The notes beneath the pieces were generated by a model. The model worked only from the letters and a program-made list of their open reading frames with translations. It ran no database searches and was not told where the DNA came from. The position numbers and the translations under genes were made by a program. Below, in pieces: positions 16,621-25,216 of a stretch of DNA of 64,000 nt. Source of the DNA: Natronosporangium sp035305625 (GTDB taxonomy: Bacteria; Actinomycetota; Actinomycetes; Mycobacteriales; Micromonosporaceae); contig CAWEKD010000011.1 of assembly GCA_963809545.1 (NCBI GenBank), positions 124,001 through 188,000 on the forward strand, in the 5' to 3' direction. Within the stretch, counting starts at the first letter, position 1. The number at the start of each line of letters is the position of its first letter.

Positions 16621-17175
16621 TCACAGGCCCGGCAGCGGCGGTTCCCCGTAGACCGGCCACCCGTCCGGATCCCGCCGCAAGTCCGGGTGCAACGGGTGCT
16701 CCTGCCGGTGGCCGACGTCCCACAGGTGGGTGACGGCGGCCCCTCGCAGCACCAGGGCGTCGGCGATCATCCGACGGTGACACCGCCACCACACGGTCTC
16801 CGCACACAACACCGCCGGCCGGTCACCGGCCGCGGCCCGCGCCACCAGCGCCGCTACCGCCTGCCGGAACTCCGGGGTGTCCATGTGGTCGGCGTATCCG
16901 GCGAAGGCGGCCTGGTGGAGGGCGGTGTGCCGAGACTGGGGCGACCGGGACCGCCGGCCGCCCAACGCCTCCCCGTGCCACTCGTACCCGATGCCGGCAT
17001 CGGCCAGAGTGGACGCGAGCGCCTCCCGCCCGAACTGCGGGTGCCGGCGGGAGCCGGGAAACCGACGGACATCAATCACCGCCGTCACCCCGGCTTCCCG
17101 CAGCACCGCCACGAGCTCCTCGGCGGTACGAGTGCCGTGCCCGACGGTGTACAGCCGGGGCGGCTCCTCGGCCAG
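16621..17175 (-). CDS. DUF488 family protein, apparent CTG start
   Basis: About 184 residues. The DUF488 core is clear: VIDVRRFPGSRRHPQFG, GYEWHGEALGG, VLCAETVWWRCHRRMIADAL and a VTHLWDVG strand. The family normally begins with a short strand and a conserved GHGTR/S motif. Here that sequence (LYTVGHGTRTAEEL) exists in frame but lies upstream of the first GTG (17112), and no ATG, GTG or TTG occurs between it and the preceding stop. A CTG at 17175, with GGAGG 9 nt upstream, gives an LAEEPPRLYTVGHGTR start. Function of the family is uncertain. It follows rnj directly, 4 nt after its stop. Confidence 0.75.
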   Translation of the reverse strand: MAEEPPRLYTVGHGTRTAEELVAVLREAGVTAVIDVRRFPGSRRHPQFGREALASTLADAGIGYEWHGEALGGRRSRSPQSRHTALHQAAFAGYADHMDTPEFRQAVAALVARAAAGDRPAVLCAETVWWRCHRRMIADALVLRGAAVTHLWDVGHRQEHPLHPDLRRDPDGWPVYGEPPLPGL

Positions 17176-17179
17176 CGGA

Positions 17180-18898
17180 CTACACCTCCACCACGGTCGG
17201 CACGATCATCGGCCGGCGCCGGTAGGTCTCGTTCACCCACCGGCCGACCGTCCGGCGTACCACCTGTTGCAGCTGATGCGGATCGGAGATGCCGTCCTCC
17301 GCGGCCCGGTTCAACGCCTCCGTGATCAGGGGCAGCACCCCGTCGAACACCGCCGGATCTTCCGAGAAGCCCTTACCGGACACGGTCGGGCCCCCGACCA
17401 CTTTGCCGGTGACCGAGTCCACCACCACCGTGGCGGCGATGAACCCGCCGTCGCCGAGGATCCGCCGCTCGGTGAGCAGCGACTCCCCGACGTCCCCGAC
17501 CGCCAGCCCGTCCACGTACACGTACCGGTTCTTGACCCGGCCGACCAAGTGAGCCTCGCCGTTGGCCAGGTCCACCACGTCCCCGTCCTCGCACAGGATG
17601 ATCCGGCGCGGGTCCAGCCCGGCCTGCATGCCCAACCGGGCGTGGGCGCGCAGGTGACGCCACTCCCCGTGCACCGGCATCAGGTTACGGGGCTTGACCA
17701 CATTGAGCAGGTACAGCAGTTCCCCGGCGGGAGCGTGGCCGCTGACGTGCACTTTGGCCACATCCTTGTGGATCACGGTGGCGCCGGCCCGGGAGAGCTG
17801 GTTGATCACCCGGTAGACCGCGGTCTCGTTGCCGGGGACCAGGGAGCTGGCCAGCACCACGGTGTCACCCGGGGCGATGGTGACGTGCCGGTGGTCACCG
17901 GTGGCCATCCGGCCCAGCGCACTCATCGGCTCGCCCTGCGACCCGGTGCACATCAGCACCACCTGATCCGGCGGCATGTCGATCGCGGCGTCGATGGTGA
18001 CCAGTAGGTCACCCGGCACCCGCAGCAGCCCCAGATCCCGCGCGATGCCCATGTTGCGGACCATGGAGCGCCCGACCAGCGCCACCCGGCGGCCGTGCTC
18101 GTGGGCGGCGTCGAACACCTGCTGCACCCGGTGGACGTGGCTGGCGAAGCTGGCCACGATGATCCGCCCCTGCGCCTGTCCGAAGATCGAGTCCAGCACG
18201 GTCCCGATCTCCCGCTCCGGCGAGACGAACCCGGGGAACTCGGCGTTGGTGGAGTCCGACAGCAGCAGGTCCACGCCCTCCGCACCGAGCCGGGCGAACC
18301 CGGCCAGGTCGGTGATCCGCCCGTCCAGCGGCAATTGGTCCATCTTGAAGTCACCGGTGTGCAGGACGGTGCCCGCACCGGTGCGGATGGCCACCGCTAG
18401 TGCGTCCGGGATGGAGTGGTTGACCGCGAAGAACTCACACTCGAACGGCCCCAGCCGTTCCCGCTGCCCCTCTCGTACCGTCAGCGAGTACGGCTCAATC
18501 CGCCGCTCCACCAGCTTGGCTTCCACCAGGGCCAGCGTGAACTGGGAGCCGACCAGCGGGATGTCCGGCTTGTGGGCCAGCAGGTACGGCACCGCCCCGA
18601 TGTGGTCCTCGTGCCCGTGGGTGAGCACGATCGCCTCGATGTCGTCCAGCCGGTCCAGGATCGGGGTGAAGTCGGGCAGGATCAGATCCACCCCGGGCTG
18701 CTCCGGGTCGGGGAACAGCACCCCGCAGTCGACGATCAGTAGGCGCCCCTCGTACTCGAACACCGTCATGTTGCGCCCGATCGCCCCCAGGCCGCCCAGC
18801 GGAGTCACCCGGAGGGTCCCCGCCGCGAGCGGCGGAGGCGGATGGTCGACCGTCGCGCCTTCCTGTGGGGTGAGTACGTGGGGTTGTGGTGAAGTCAT
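17180..18898 (-). CDS. rnj: Ribonuclease J
   Basis: 572-residue metallo-beta-lactamase/beta-CASP nuclease with both 5'-3' exo- and endoribonuclease roles in RNA maturation and decay. The zinc motif HGHEDH lies near residues 93-98, preceded by IVDCGVLFPD and followed by VNHSIPDALAVAI, LHTGDFKMDQ, SDSTNAEFPGF, the beta-CASP motifs (SHVHRVQQ, TGSQGEPMSAL, SGHAPAGEL) and a C-terminal dimer domain. ATG 18898 overlaps the dapA stop as ATGA; the first 25 residues are a Pro-rich extension absent from most homologues. dapA-rnj linkage is standard in actinobacteria. Confidence 0.95.
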   Translation of the reverse strand: MTSPQPHVLTPQEGATVDHPPPPLAAGTLRVTPLGGLGAIGRNMTVFEYEGRLLIVDCGVLFPDPEQPGVDLILPDFTPILDRLDDIEAIVLTHGHEDHIGAVPYLLAHKPDIPLVGSQFTLALVEAKLVERRIEPYSLTVREGQRERLGPFECEFFAVNHSIPDALAVAIRTGAGTVLHTGDFKMDQLPLDGRITDLAGFARLGAEGVDLLLSDSTNAEFPGFVSPEREIGTVLDSIFGQAQGRIIVASFASHVHRVQQVFDAAHEHGRRVALVGRSMVRNMGIARDLGLLRVPGDLLVTIDAAIDMPPDQVVLMCTGSQGEPMSALGRMATGDHRHVTIAPGDTVVLASSLVPGNETAVYRVINQLSRAGATVIHKDVAKVHVSGHAPAGELLYLLNVVKPRNLMPVHGEWRHLRAHARLGMQAGLDPRRIILCEDGDVVDLANGEAHLVGRVKNRYVYVDGLAVGDVGESLLTERRILGDGGFIAATVVVDSVTGKVVGGPTVSGKGFSEDPAVFDGVLPLITEALNRAAEDGISDPHQLQQVVRRTVGRWVNETYRRRPMIVPTVVEV

Positions 18899-19824
18899 GC
18901 GACCGTCCCGGTCAGTGTGTGGGAGGCGTCCAGCGGCAGGCCGGCGTCCGCGCAGTCAACCCGCAGTTGCGCCAGCTGCGCTTCGGTGGCGTCCACCAGT
19001 GGCGGGCGGACCGGTCCCGCCGGCAAGCCGAGGGCGTTCATGGCCGCCTTGACCAGGATCGTGCCCTGGGTCCGGAAGATGCCGGTGAACAACGGCAGCA
19101 GCTGGCGGTGGAGCCGCAGCGCCTCAGCCACCTCGCCCCGCTCGTACGCCTCGATCATCTGCTTGGTGCCTTGCCCGGTCAGGTGGGTGGAGGTGCCCAC
19201 CACCCCCACCGCCCCGATCGACAGCAGCGGCAGGGTGAGCGCGTCCTCCCCGGAGTAGTACGCCAGGTCGGTCCGCCGCAGCACCCAGGCGCTCTCGGCG
19301 AGGTTACCCTTGGCGTCCTTGACCCCGACGATCCGGTCATGCTCCGCCAGCCGGCACAGGGTGTCGGTGGCGATCGCGGTGCCGGCGCGGTGAGGGATGT
19401 CGTACAGCAGGATCGGTAGCCCGGTCGCGTCCGCCACGGTGGTGAAGTGGCGCAGCAGCCCTTCCTGCGGCGGCTTGTTGTAGTACGGCGTGACTACCAG
19501 CAGCCCGTGGGCGCCGGCCTTCTCCGCGGCGCGGGCCAGCGCGACCGTGTGCTGAGTGTTGTTGGTGCCTACTCCCGCCACGATCTGAGCCCGGTCCCCC
19601 ACCGCCGCCACCACCGCGCGCAGTAGCTGCTCCTTCTCCTCGTCGGTGGTGGTCGGCGCCTCCCCGGTGGTGCCGTTGATCACCAACGCGTCGTTGCCCT
19701 GCTCATCTACCAAGTAGGTGGCCAGCCGGGCAGCACCGTCCAGGTCAAGCGCGCCGTCGGGCGTAAACGGCGTCACCATGGCCGTGAGGAGGCGACCGAA
19801 CGGCCGCCGTGCGTCCTGCGTCAT
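18895..19824 (-). CDS. dapA: 4-hydroxy-tetrahydrodipicolinate synthase
   Basis: 309-residue class I aldolase that condenses pyruvate with aspartate semialdehyde, the first committed step of lysine/diaminopimelate synthesis. Visible signatures are GTTGEAPTTTDEEK near residue 50, the VVTPYYNKPPQEGLLRHF segment, the LLYDIPHRAGTAI tyrosine and the Schiff-base lysine in IVGVKDAKGN. Length is normal and no lesion is seen. It is translationally coupled to rnj (ATGA). dapB lies 8 kb away in this window, beside pnp and the M16 protease gene. Confidence 0.94.
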   Translation of the reverse strand: MTQDARRPFGRLLTAMVTPFTPDGALDLDGAARLATYLVDEQGNDALVINGTTGEAPTTTDEEKEQLLRAVVAAVGDRAQIVAGVGTNNTQHTVALARAAEKAGAHGLLVVTPYYNKPPQEGLLRHFTTVADATGLPILLYDIPHRAGTAIATDTLCRLAEHDRIVGVKDAKGNLAESAWVLRRTDLAYYSGEDALTLPLLSIGAVGVVGTSTHLTGQGTKQMIEAYERGEVAEALRLHRQLLPLFTGIFRTQGTILVKAAMNALGLPAGPVRPPLVDATEAQLAQLRVDCADAGLPLDASHTLTGTVA

Positions 19825-19991
19825 CCTGTCAACCTAACGTGAACCAGCGGGTCCTTGCCGCACAGACCGAACCATCTCCAGCAACCGGCCACGCCGGCGC
19901 CCACGAGTCGTTCCCGGGGCAGCGGTGGCCCGCTCACACCCTATCGACCTTCCTACCCGCTGGCTCACCACGGCAACACGACCAGGCGTGG

Positions 19992-20741
19992 CTAACTCTC
20001 CCAGGTCAGTGGGCTGGCCGCGATCTCGGTGCCGTCGTCGAGCCGGGTGATGGTGAAGTCCGCGAATCCGTTCGGGGCGACCCGCTGCAGTTGCCGCAGG
20101 CAGGCCACGGCCAACGCCCGGATCTCCACGTCGGCGTGCTCGGTGGCGCGGACGGCGATGAAGTGACGCCAAGCCCGGTAGTTGCCGGTGACCACCATGC
20201 GGGTTTCGGTGGCGCCGGGGAGCACCGCGCGGGCCGCCTGGCGCGCCTGCCGCCGCCGGACGGTGGCGTGGGGGTCGTCAGCAAGCTCGCGTTCCAGTCC
20301 GGCCAGCAGCTCCCGGTACGCCCGGAGACTCGCCTCGGTAGCCGCGACGAACCGCTGGTGGAGCTGCGGGTCCGCGGCGATCATCGGTGGGGTCACCACC
20401 CCGCCCGGCTCCGGTGGGTAGCGCGGGGACAGCTGGGAGTACGAGAAGTGGCGGTGCCGGACCAGCTCCTCGGCGCAGCTACGGGAGAGGCCGGTGAGGT
20501 AGAAGGTGGCGGTGCCGTGCTCGAACGGGGATAGGTGCCCTACTTCCAACAGGTGACGGAGGTAGCCCGCGTTGGTGGCGGTGGCGGGGTTGGGTTTGTC
20601 CCAGGACTGGTAGCAGGCGCGGCCCGCGAACTCGACCAGCGCCTGCCCACCTTCAGCGTCGGTGGACCACGGCACGTCCTCCGGGGGCGCGAAGTGGGTC
20701 CAGGCGATCAGCCGGACTCGCAGCGGGACCGTCTCGGGCAC
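19992..20741 (-). CDS. thyX: Flavin-dependent thymidylate synthase
   Basis: 249-residue ThyX, which makes dTMP from dUMP with FAD and methylenetetrahydrofolate. The ThyX signature RHRHFSYSQLSPRY (variant of RHRxxSxxxxSxR) is at about residues 90-103, with SPFEHGTATFYLTGLSR just before it and MVVTGNYRAWRHFIAVR in the C-terminal half. I chose GTG 20741, which has GGAGG 6 nt upstream and gives the normal length. Divergent from the ribbon-helix-helix gene; 169 nt separate the two starts. The gene sits next to dapA as in many actinobacteria. Confidence 0.95.
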   Translation of the reverse strand: MPETVPLRVRLIAWTHFAPPEDVPWSTDAEGGQALVEFAGRACYQSWDKPNPATATNAGYLRHLLEVGHLSPFEHGTATFYLTGLSRSCAEELVRHRHFSYSQLSPRYPPEPGGVVTPPMIAADPQLHQRFVAATEASLRAYRELLAGLERELADDPHATVRRRQARQAARAVLPGATETRMVVTGNYRAWRHFIAVRATEHADVEIRALAVACLRQLQRVAPNGFADFTITRLDDGTEIAASPLTWES

Positions 20742-20880
20742 AGTTGCCTCCCTCCTGCTCGCCGACCTTATCCGGCCGCCCGGTCCGGCCCGCAGCGCTC
20801 CACGCCGAGGCGGTGTGGGGGCGGCCTTCCCCGCCCACTGCCTCACCCACACCGGGGACGACAGCAGATAGGCGGTTGCG

Positions 20881-20911
20881 CGACATCACACCTGATGTCA
20901 GAATGACGTCA
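20881..20911. promoter_or_regulatory. Three-site operator at the start of the ribbon-helix-helix gene
   Basis: Three copies of TGAYGTCA-like half sites lie in 31 bp: CGACATCA (20881-20888, reverse orientation), TGATGTCA (20893-20900) and the palindrome TGACGTCA (20904-20911), whose last base is the A of the start codon. Centre-to-centre spacing is 12 and 11 bp, about one helical turn. The first two also form a GACATCA-CACC-TGATGTC inverted repeat. Such phased short sites are what ribbon-helix-helix repressors bind, so autoregulation by the downstream protein is a natural inference. Confidence 0.65.
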
Positions 20912-21408
20912 TGGACCTCACGCCTTACCTGGAGACCTTCCGGCGCCAGCTGGTCGCCACCGCCGAGGCGGGCGGCCCGGAGGTCAGCCGGGCTGCTGAT
21001 CTGCTGGCCACCAGCCTGGAGGCCTCGGCCAGATTGTGTCTCATGCAGGCGCTCGCCGACGCCGCAGACGAGGTCACCTCGAAGCTGAGTGGCGCCAGTG
21101 TGGAGGTACGACTGCGAGGCGGTGAGGCCGAACTCGTGGTGACCGAGCTGCCGGCCGAGCCGGCACCAGCGGCTACCCCACCGCCGGCCGAGGCCGCCTC
21201 CGGGGACGTCGCTCGGGTCACCCTCCGGCTGCCGGAGCACCTCAAGGACGCCGTCGAGCGGGCGGCTACCGCCGAGGGCATCTCGGTGAACGCCTGGCTG
21301 GTGCGCGCCATCACCCACGCCGTGGCGGGCCGGAGCACTCCGCCCGGCGGATCCTCGTCCACCTTCCCCCCCGGTCGCATCCGGATCAGCGGATTCGCCC
21401 GCGCCTGA
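20911..21408 (+). CDS. Ribbon-helix-helix (HicB/Arc-like) DNA-binding protein
   Basis: 165 residues. The N-terminal half (residues 1-75) is helical (TPYLETFRRQLVATAEAGG; ALADAADEVTSKL), followed by a Pro/Ala linker. A C-terminal ribbon-helix-helix is clear: ARVTLRLPEHLKDAVERAA then EGISVNAWLVRAI (residues about 107-140). Such proteins are often annotated as HicB-family antitoxins, but no HicA-like toxin gene is adjacent. The strand residues VTLRL would enter the DNA major groove. ATG 20911 overlaps the last operator half-site, so binding would block its own transcription or initiation. The DUF4097 gene follows 17 nt later, clearly the same operon. Confidence 0.8.
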   Translation: MDLTPYLETFRRQLVATAEAGGPEVSRAADLLATSLEASARLCLMQALADAADEVTSKLSGASVEVRLRGGEAELVVTELPAEPAPAATPPPAEAASGDVARVTLRLPEHLKDAVERAATAEGISVNAWLVRAITHAVAGRSTPPGGSSSTFPPGRIRISGFARA

Positions 21409-21425
21409 CCGCCAAGGAGACCACC

Positions 21426-22229
21426 ATGCCCACCTTTCCCTCCCCCCAGCCCGTCACCGTCGACGCCCGCCTCCCCGGCGGCACGTTCCACCTGATCGCG
21501 GAAGAGCGGGACACCGTCGAGGTGGAGGTGCTACCCGACAACAACAGCGACTCCTCGCGGCAAGCCGCCGCGGAGACCACAGTGGATCTGCACGGGGACA
21601 CGCTGCGTATCCACGCCCCGGAGCTCCACGGGTGGTTGATCCGGCGCGCGCCCCGGCTGCGAGTGACCGCGCGGGTGCCGGCCGGCAGCCCGGCCCGGAT
21701 TCGGACCATGTCCGCCGACGTCGAAGTAGTGGGGCGGATCGGGGCCACCAAGCTCAACACCGCCGGCGGCAACGCCACCTTGGCCCACGTCGACGGAGAT
21801 CTCGCCATCAAAAGCGCCAGCGGTAACCTCCGCGCCACCCAGATCAGTGGCCGGCTGATCGCCCACTCCGCCTCCGGTGACCTCATGGTGGATCAGGTAG
21901 GCGGAGCGGTGGAGATCAAAAGCGCCAGCGGGGACGCGCGCATCGGCCGGGCGGGCGGGGATGTGACCGTCCGCAGCGCCTCCGGTGACCTCTGGGTCGA
22001 CTCCGCCCGGCAGGGCACGGTGAACGTCACCACCGTCTCCGGGGACGTGATCGTGGGGGTGGAGCCCGGCACCGGGGTGTGGCTGGACCTCAACAGCCTG
22101 TCCGGGCGGGCGGTCAACGAGCTGTCCATGACCGAGGAGGCCGCCGCCGACCACCGGCTGACGATCGCGATCCGGAGCGTCTCGGGGGACATCACCGTCC
22201 GCCGCGCGGTCGGCGCTCCCTCCAGCTGA
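21426..22229 (+). CDS. DUF4097-family beta-solenoid protein
   Basis: 267 residues with a strong AAGGAG site 7 nt upstream of the ATG. After an N-terminal beta-rich region, residues 100-245 consist of repeated short strands separated by SASGDL/SGNL-type turns (at least six copies: IKSASGNLRA, AHSASGDLMV, IKSASGDARI, VRSASGDLWV, TVSGDVIV, SVSGDITV), typical of DUF4097 parallel beta-helices. No signal peptide or membrane helix is seen, so the protein appears cytoplasmic. The biochemical role is unknown; in actinobacteria it commonly travels with ribbon-helix-helix or membrane regulators, as here. Confidence 0.85.
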   Translation: MPTFPSPQPVTVDARLPGGTFHLIAEERDTVEVEVLPDNNSDSSRQAAAETTVDLHGDTLRIHAPELHGWLIRRAPRLRVTARVPAGSPARIRTMSADVEVVGRIGATKLNTAGGNATLAHVDGDLAIKSASGNLRATQISGRLIAHSASGDLMVDQVGGAVEIKSASGDARIGRAGGDVTVRSASGDLWVDSARQGTVNVTTVSGDVIVGVEPGTGVWLDLNSLSGRAVNELSMTEEAAADHRLTIAIRSVSGDITVRRAVGAPSS

Positions 22230-22285
22230 CACTCCCGCGCGGATTCGTCGGCGCGGTCACGCCGCCCGTCACCTGGCTGGAGCGG

Positions 22286-22810
22286 CTACACGTAGAACCA
22301 GGTGAACGGCTCCCAGGGCAGGTTGCGCAGCACCGTGAACACCCCGGCCGCGATGGCGAACACCCCCACCGCCACCGGGCTGATGGTCAGCTGCGGCAGC
22401 CGCCACCGGAACACCCGGTTGCCGGCCCAGGCCAGGTAGGTGTAGGCCAGGAACGGCACCGCAAACACGAACACCAGGTGGTGACGGGCGGCGGCCGGCA
22501 GGTTGCCCTGCAGCAGGAAGTAGAACGCCCGGGTGCCGCCGCACCCTGGGCAGTCCCACCCGGTGGTGAGCTTCAACAGACAGGTGGTGGGGCTGTCCGC
22601 GGTGTCGATCGGCTCCCAGATCGACACGTACGCCACCGCACCGGCCAGACAGACCAGGGGGAGCAGCGGGGCCAGCCACCGGGGGGAACGGCTGGCCAGC
22701 CGGTGCACGAATGCGGTGAACCGACCGGGCGGGGGCGGCGGAGGGTAGTAGCCGATCGGCGCCGCCGGCTGCCCCTCCGACCTCGGCTGCGGGTCTCCCA
22801 CCCCGGTCAC
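22286..22810 (-). CDS. DUF2752 membrane protein
   Basis: 174 residues. A Pro-rich cytoplasmic N-terminus (YYPPPPPPGR) is followed by four hydrophobic helices and the hallmark CPGCGGTRAFY motif (residues about 84-94) of DUF2752, whose cysteines probably bind metal or form a disulfide; the family function is unknown. GTG 22810 with GGAGG 6 nt upstream is clearly better than the ORF-longest ATG. Convergent with the DUF4097 gene and divergent from the GNAT gene. Confidence 0.85.
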   Translation of the reverse strand: MTGVGDPQPRSEGQPAAPIGYYPPPPPPGRFTAFVHRLASRSPRWLAPLLPLVCLAGAVAYVSIWEPIDTADSPTTCLLKLTTGWDCPGCGGTRAFYFLLQGNLPAAARHHLVFVFAVPFLAYTYLAWAGNRVFRWRLPQLTISPVAVGVFAIAAGVFTVLRNLPWEPFTWFYV

Positions 22811-22899
22811 GCGAAACCTCCTCGCCAGCTGCCTGGCGTTTACCGTACCGTGTGGCCGCATACCCGCTCTACCGTGCGGCCTATCGCTGGAGGTCGACC

Positions 22900-23493
22900 A
22901 TGTTCACCGTACGCCCTGCCGCGCCTGACGATGCCGCTGCGGTGGCGGCGCTGCACGTCCGCAGTTGGCGGCACACCTACGCCGGGATCGTCCCCGACCA
23001 GGTGTTGGACCACCTGGCCACCACCGTCGACCAGCGCGCCGAGCGGTACCGCCGGCAATGGGCCGACCCCGCCTCACCCTTCCGGTGCCTGGTGGTGACC
23101 GAAGGCGAGCACGTGCTCGGGTTTGTCCTCTACGGTCCGTATCGCCTAGCGGAGCAGCAGCTGGACCAGTCGGTCGGCGAAGTACTGGCGATCTACCTGG
23201 ATCCGCCCCACCTTGGGCGCGGCGCCGGTCGGACGTTACTGGACGCGGCCGTCACCGCCCTGCGGGCACAAGGGTTCTCCGAGGTCCGGCTGTGGGTGAT
23301 GGAGGAGAACACCCGGGCTCGTCGGTTCTACGAGCGGTACGGGTTCACTCCGGACGGTACCCACCACCTCTTCCGGCTGACCGCACCGGATGGCAGCGAA
23401 ACGGCGATCCCGGAAGTCCGCTACGCCCTGCCGCTGCGCTCCGATCAGCGCCCGGCCCCGACCACCGGGGTGGAGTCGCACTCCGGCGCCTGA
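22900..23493 (+). CDS. GNAT-family N-acetyltransferase
   Basis: 197-residue acetyl-CoA-dependent acetyltransferase. It opens FTVRPAAPDDAAAVAALHVRSW. The acetyl-CoA motif is AIYLDPPHLGRGAGRTLLDA (about residues 104-123), followed by LRLWVMEENTRARRFYERYGF, written in the sequence as RLWVMEENTRARRFYERYG. Length fits a single GNAT domain plus a short tail. GGAGG lies 6 nt before ATG 22900. Substrate unknown. A second GNAT gene follows 55 nt later. The two share the N-terminal ...W(R)(H/R)T(A)Y pattern and may be an old duplication. Confidence 0.88.
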   Translation: MFTVRPAAPDDAAAVAALHVRSWRHTYAGIVPDQVLDHLATTVDQRAERYRRQWADPASPFRCLVVTEGEHVLGFVLYGPYRLAEQQLDQSVGEVLAIYLDPPHLGRGAGRTLLDAAVTALRAQGFSEVRLWVMEENTRARRFYERYGFTPDGTHHLFRLTAPDGSETAIPEVRYALPLRSDQRPAPTTGVESHSGA

Positions 23494-23548
23494 CCCCGCG
23501 TCCGGCCCGCGGCTCCGGTCCCGGCTCCGGGCAGTAGGCTGCTGATAT

Positions 23549-24109
23549 ATGGCGGTGGGGTACGTGCGGGCGGCGCGCCCGGAAGAGGCGGACGAACTCG
23601 CCCGGATTCAACTGACCACCTGGCGGACCGCGTACCGCCGACTGTTTCCGGCGAGCGTGCTGCAGCAGCTGGACGAGGCGTGGCTGGCCGCCCGGTGGCG
23701 GGAGGCGATCGAGGCCCCGCCCACTCCCCGGCATCGGGTCCTGGTGGCGATCGAGCAGGCGGCGGCCACCCACCTGGTGGGGTTCCTCGCCGCCGGACCG
23801 GCCGACGCCCAGGCGACCGCTCCGGAGGAGCCGCCCCTGGACGCCGCCACCACCGCCGCCATCACCGAGCTGCTGGTGGAGCCTCGGTGGGGGCGACGCG
23901 GTCACGGCAGCCGGTTGCTGGCCGCCGCCGTGGACCACTGGCGGGACGACGGGTTCACCACCGCGGTGGCCTGGGCGTACGAGGCGGACCGGGCGACCAT
24001 CTCGTTCCTGACCTCGGCCGGCTGGGAACCGGACGGCGCCAGTCGCGCGCTGGACGTAGACGATCGCCTGGTGCCGCAGATTCGCCTGCACACCGCGTTG
24101 ACGGACTGA
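23549..24109 (+). CDS. GNAT-family N-acetyltransferase
   Basis: 186 residues. An N-terminal VRAARPEEADELARIQLTTW strand-helix, a central ITELLVEPRWGRRGHGSRLL acetyl-CoA loop (residues about 107-126) and a WAYEADRATISFLTSAGW C-terminal motif are those of the GNAT fold. Compared with its upstream neighbour the pyrophosphate loop is G-R-R-G-H-G. The substrate is unknown. The gene probably shares a transcript with the upstream GNAT gene (55-nt gap). Confidence 0.85.
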   Translation: MAVGYVRAARPEEADELARIQLTTWRTAYRRLFPASVLQQLDEAWLAARWREAIEAPPTPRHRVLVAIEQAAATHLVGFLAAGPADAQATAPEEPPLDAATTAAITELLVEPRWGRRGHGSRLLAAAVDHWRDDGFTTAVAWAYEADRATISFLTSAGWEPDGASRALDVDDRLVPQIRLHTALTD

Positions 24110-24161
24110 CTCTTCCGCGCGCCGCGATTCCCTGCTCCGCTCCGCTGGCCGGGGTGGCTCG

Positions 24162-24176
24162 CATTTGAGACAGTGG
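24162..24176 (+). promoter_or_regulatory. Conserved element upstream of the first LppM-like gene
   Basis: CATTTGAGACAGTGG ends 5 nt before the ATG at 24182. The same 15-mer with one change lies at exactly the same spacing before the second LppM-like gene (25217-25231), while flanking DNA differs. It is either a promoter -10 region of a leaderless message or an operator. The GTGG end could also act as a weak ribosome-binding site. Confidence 0.5.
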
Positions 24177-24181
24177 ATCGC

Positions 24182-25039
24182 ATGAACCGGACCTTTCCCC
24201 GGGCGGTGCTGACCGCGCTGCTCGTCAGCGGCCTCCTGCTGCTCACAGGTTGCATGAAGCTGAACGTCACCCTGTCCATCCAGGATGACCACACGGTCGA
24301 CGGCAGCATCGTGTTCGCCGTGGAAGCGGAGACGGCCCAGCAGCTCGGCATCGACCCGGCGGACCTGCGGGCCGCGCAGGGCGAACGTGTCCCGCTCACC
24401 GACGGGGTCACCGTCACGCCGTACCACGACGGCGCCTGGGTCGGCACCGAGTACACGTTCACGCAGGTCAGCCTCGACGATTTGGCCTCCGACGCCGCCG
24501 GTGGCCCGGAGTGGATGCGGATCAGCTACGACGCGGAGACCGGCACGTACGAGTTCTGGGCGGTGGTCGACTTCACGGTCCCGGACGACCTCCCCTCCGG
24601 GGAGCTCGACGCGCTCGGTGACCTGGGGATGGGGCTGCCCTTCGTCCCCATGGATCTGGCGGGCGCGTGGCGCACCCTCGAAGCCAACGTCGCCGTCACC
24701 TTCCCCGGCGAGGTGGTCACCCACAACGGTGAGCTGGCCGGTAGCACGGTCACCTGGCACGTCCCGGGAGGTGAGCGGACCGAACTACACGCGGTGGCGC
24801 GGGTGACCGACGACCGTCACCACTCTGCCTCCGACGAGGGTTTCCCGCTCGCCTCGCTGGTCAGCCAGACCGGCTCGGGTTGGTGGTGGTTCGGGGCGGT
24901 CGGGCTGCTGGTCGCCCTCGGTGCGGCGGCGCTCGCGTTCGTGCTGGTGCCCCGCGGGCGGCGCACCGCACCGACCGCACCGGTGCCGGTGACCACGCCG
25001 GCACATCCGCCGTCACCGCCGCCGTACTTCGACCGCTGA
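24182..25039 (+). CDS. LppM-like lipoprotein with C-terminal membrane helix
   Basis: 285 residues. A signal peptide ends in the lipobox LLLTGC (Cys near residue 23), so the protein should be lipid-anchored at the outer face. The exported domain has VTVTPYHDGAWVGTEYTF, RISYDAETGTYEFWAV and VAVTFPGEVVTHNGELAGST, the conserved blocks of LppM-type proteins (M. tuberculosis Rv2171), and ends with a membrane helix (FGAVGLLVALGAAALAFVLV) and a Pro-rich tail. ATG 24182 is preferred over GTG 24173. A close paralog follows 197 nt downstream. LppM influences phagosome trafficking in Mycobacterium; here only the family can be claimed. Confidence 0.82.
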   Translation: MNRTFPRAVLTALLVSGLLLLTGCMKLNVTLSIQDDHTVDGSIVFAVEAETAQQLGIDPADLRAAQGERVPLTDGVTVTPYHDGAWVGTEYTFTQVSLDDLASDAAGGPEWMRISYDAETGTYEFWAVVDFTVPDDLPSGELDALGDLGMGLPFVPMDLAGAWRTLEANVAVTFPGEVVTHNGELAGSTVTWHVPGGERTELHAVARVTDDRHHSASDEGFPLASLVSQTGSGWWWFGAVGLLVALGAAALAFVLVPRGRRTAPTAPVPVTTPAHPPSPPPYFDR

Positions 25040-25216
25040 CCCGGGCACACCCGCGCGGGCCGGAGTCGTCGAGGCGACCTCGGCCGGTCAGGGACCGACC
25101 GGCGCCGGTCGGACGCGGGCGCCGTGGACGATCGGCCGGCGCCGCAGCTACGGCCAGGCACTCGTGCTGTCGAATTGCCGCCAATTCCACCCCCGCCGCT
25201 GGCCTCATCGTCAGGC

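Noticed and set aside
20911..22229. HicAB toxin-antitoxin module
   Set aside because: The regulator has a HicB-like ribbon-helix-helix, but no HicA-type dsRNA-binding toxin is adjacent; the partner is a DUF4097 protein.
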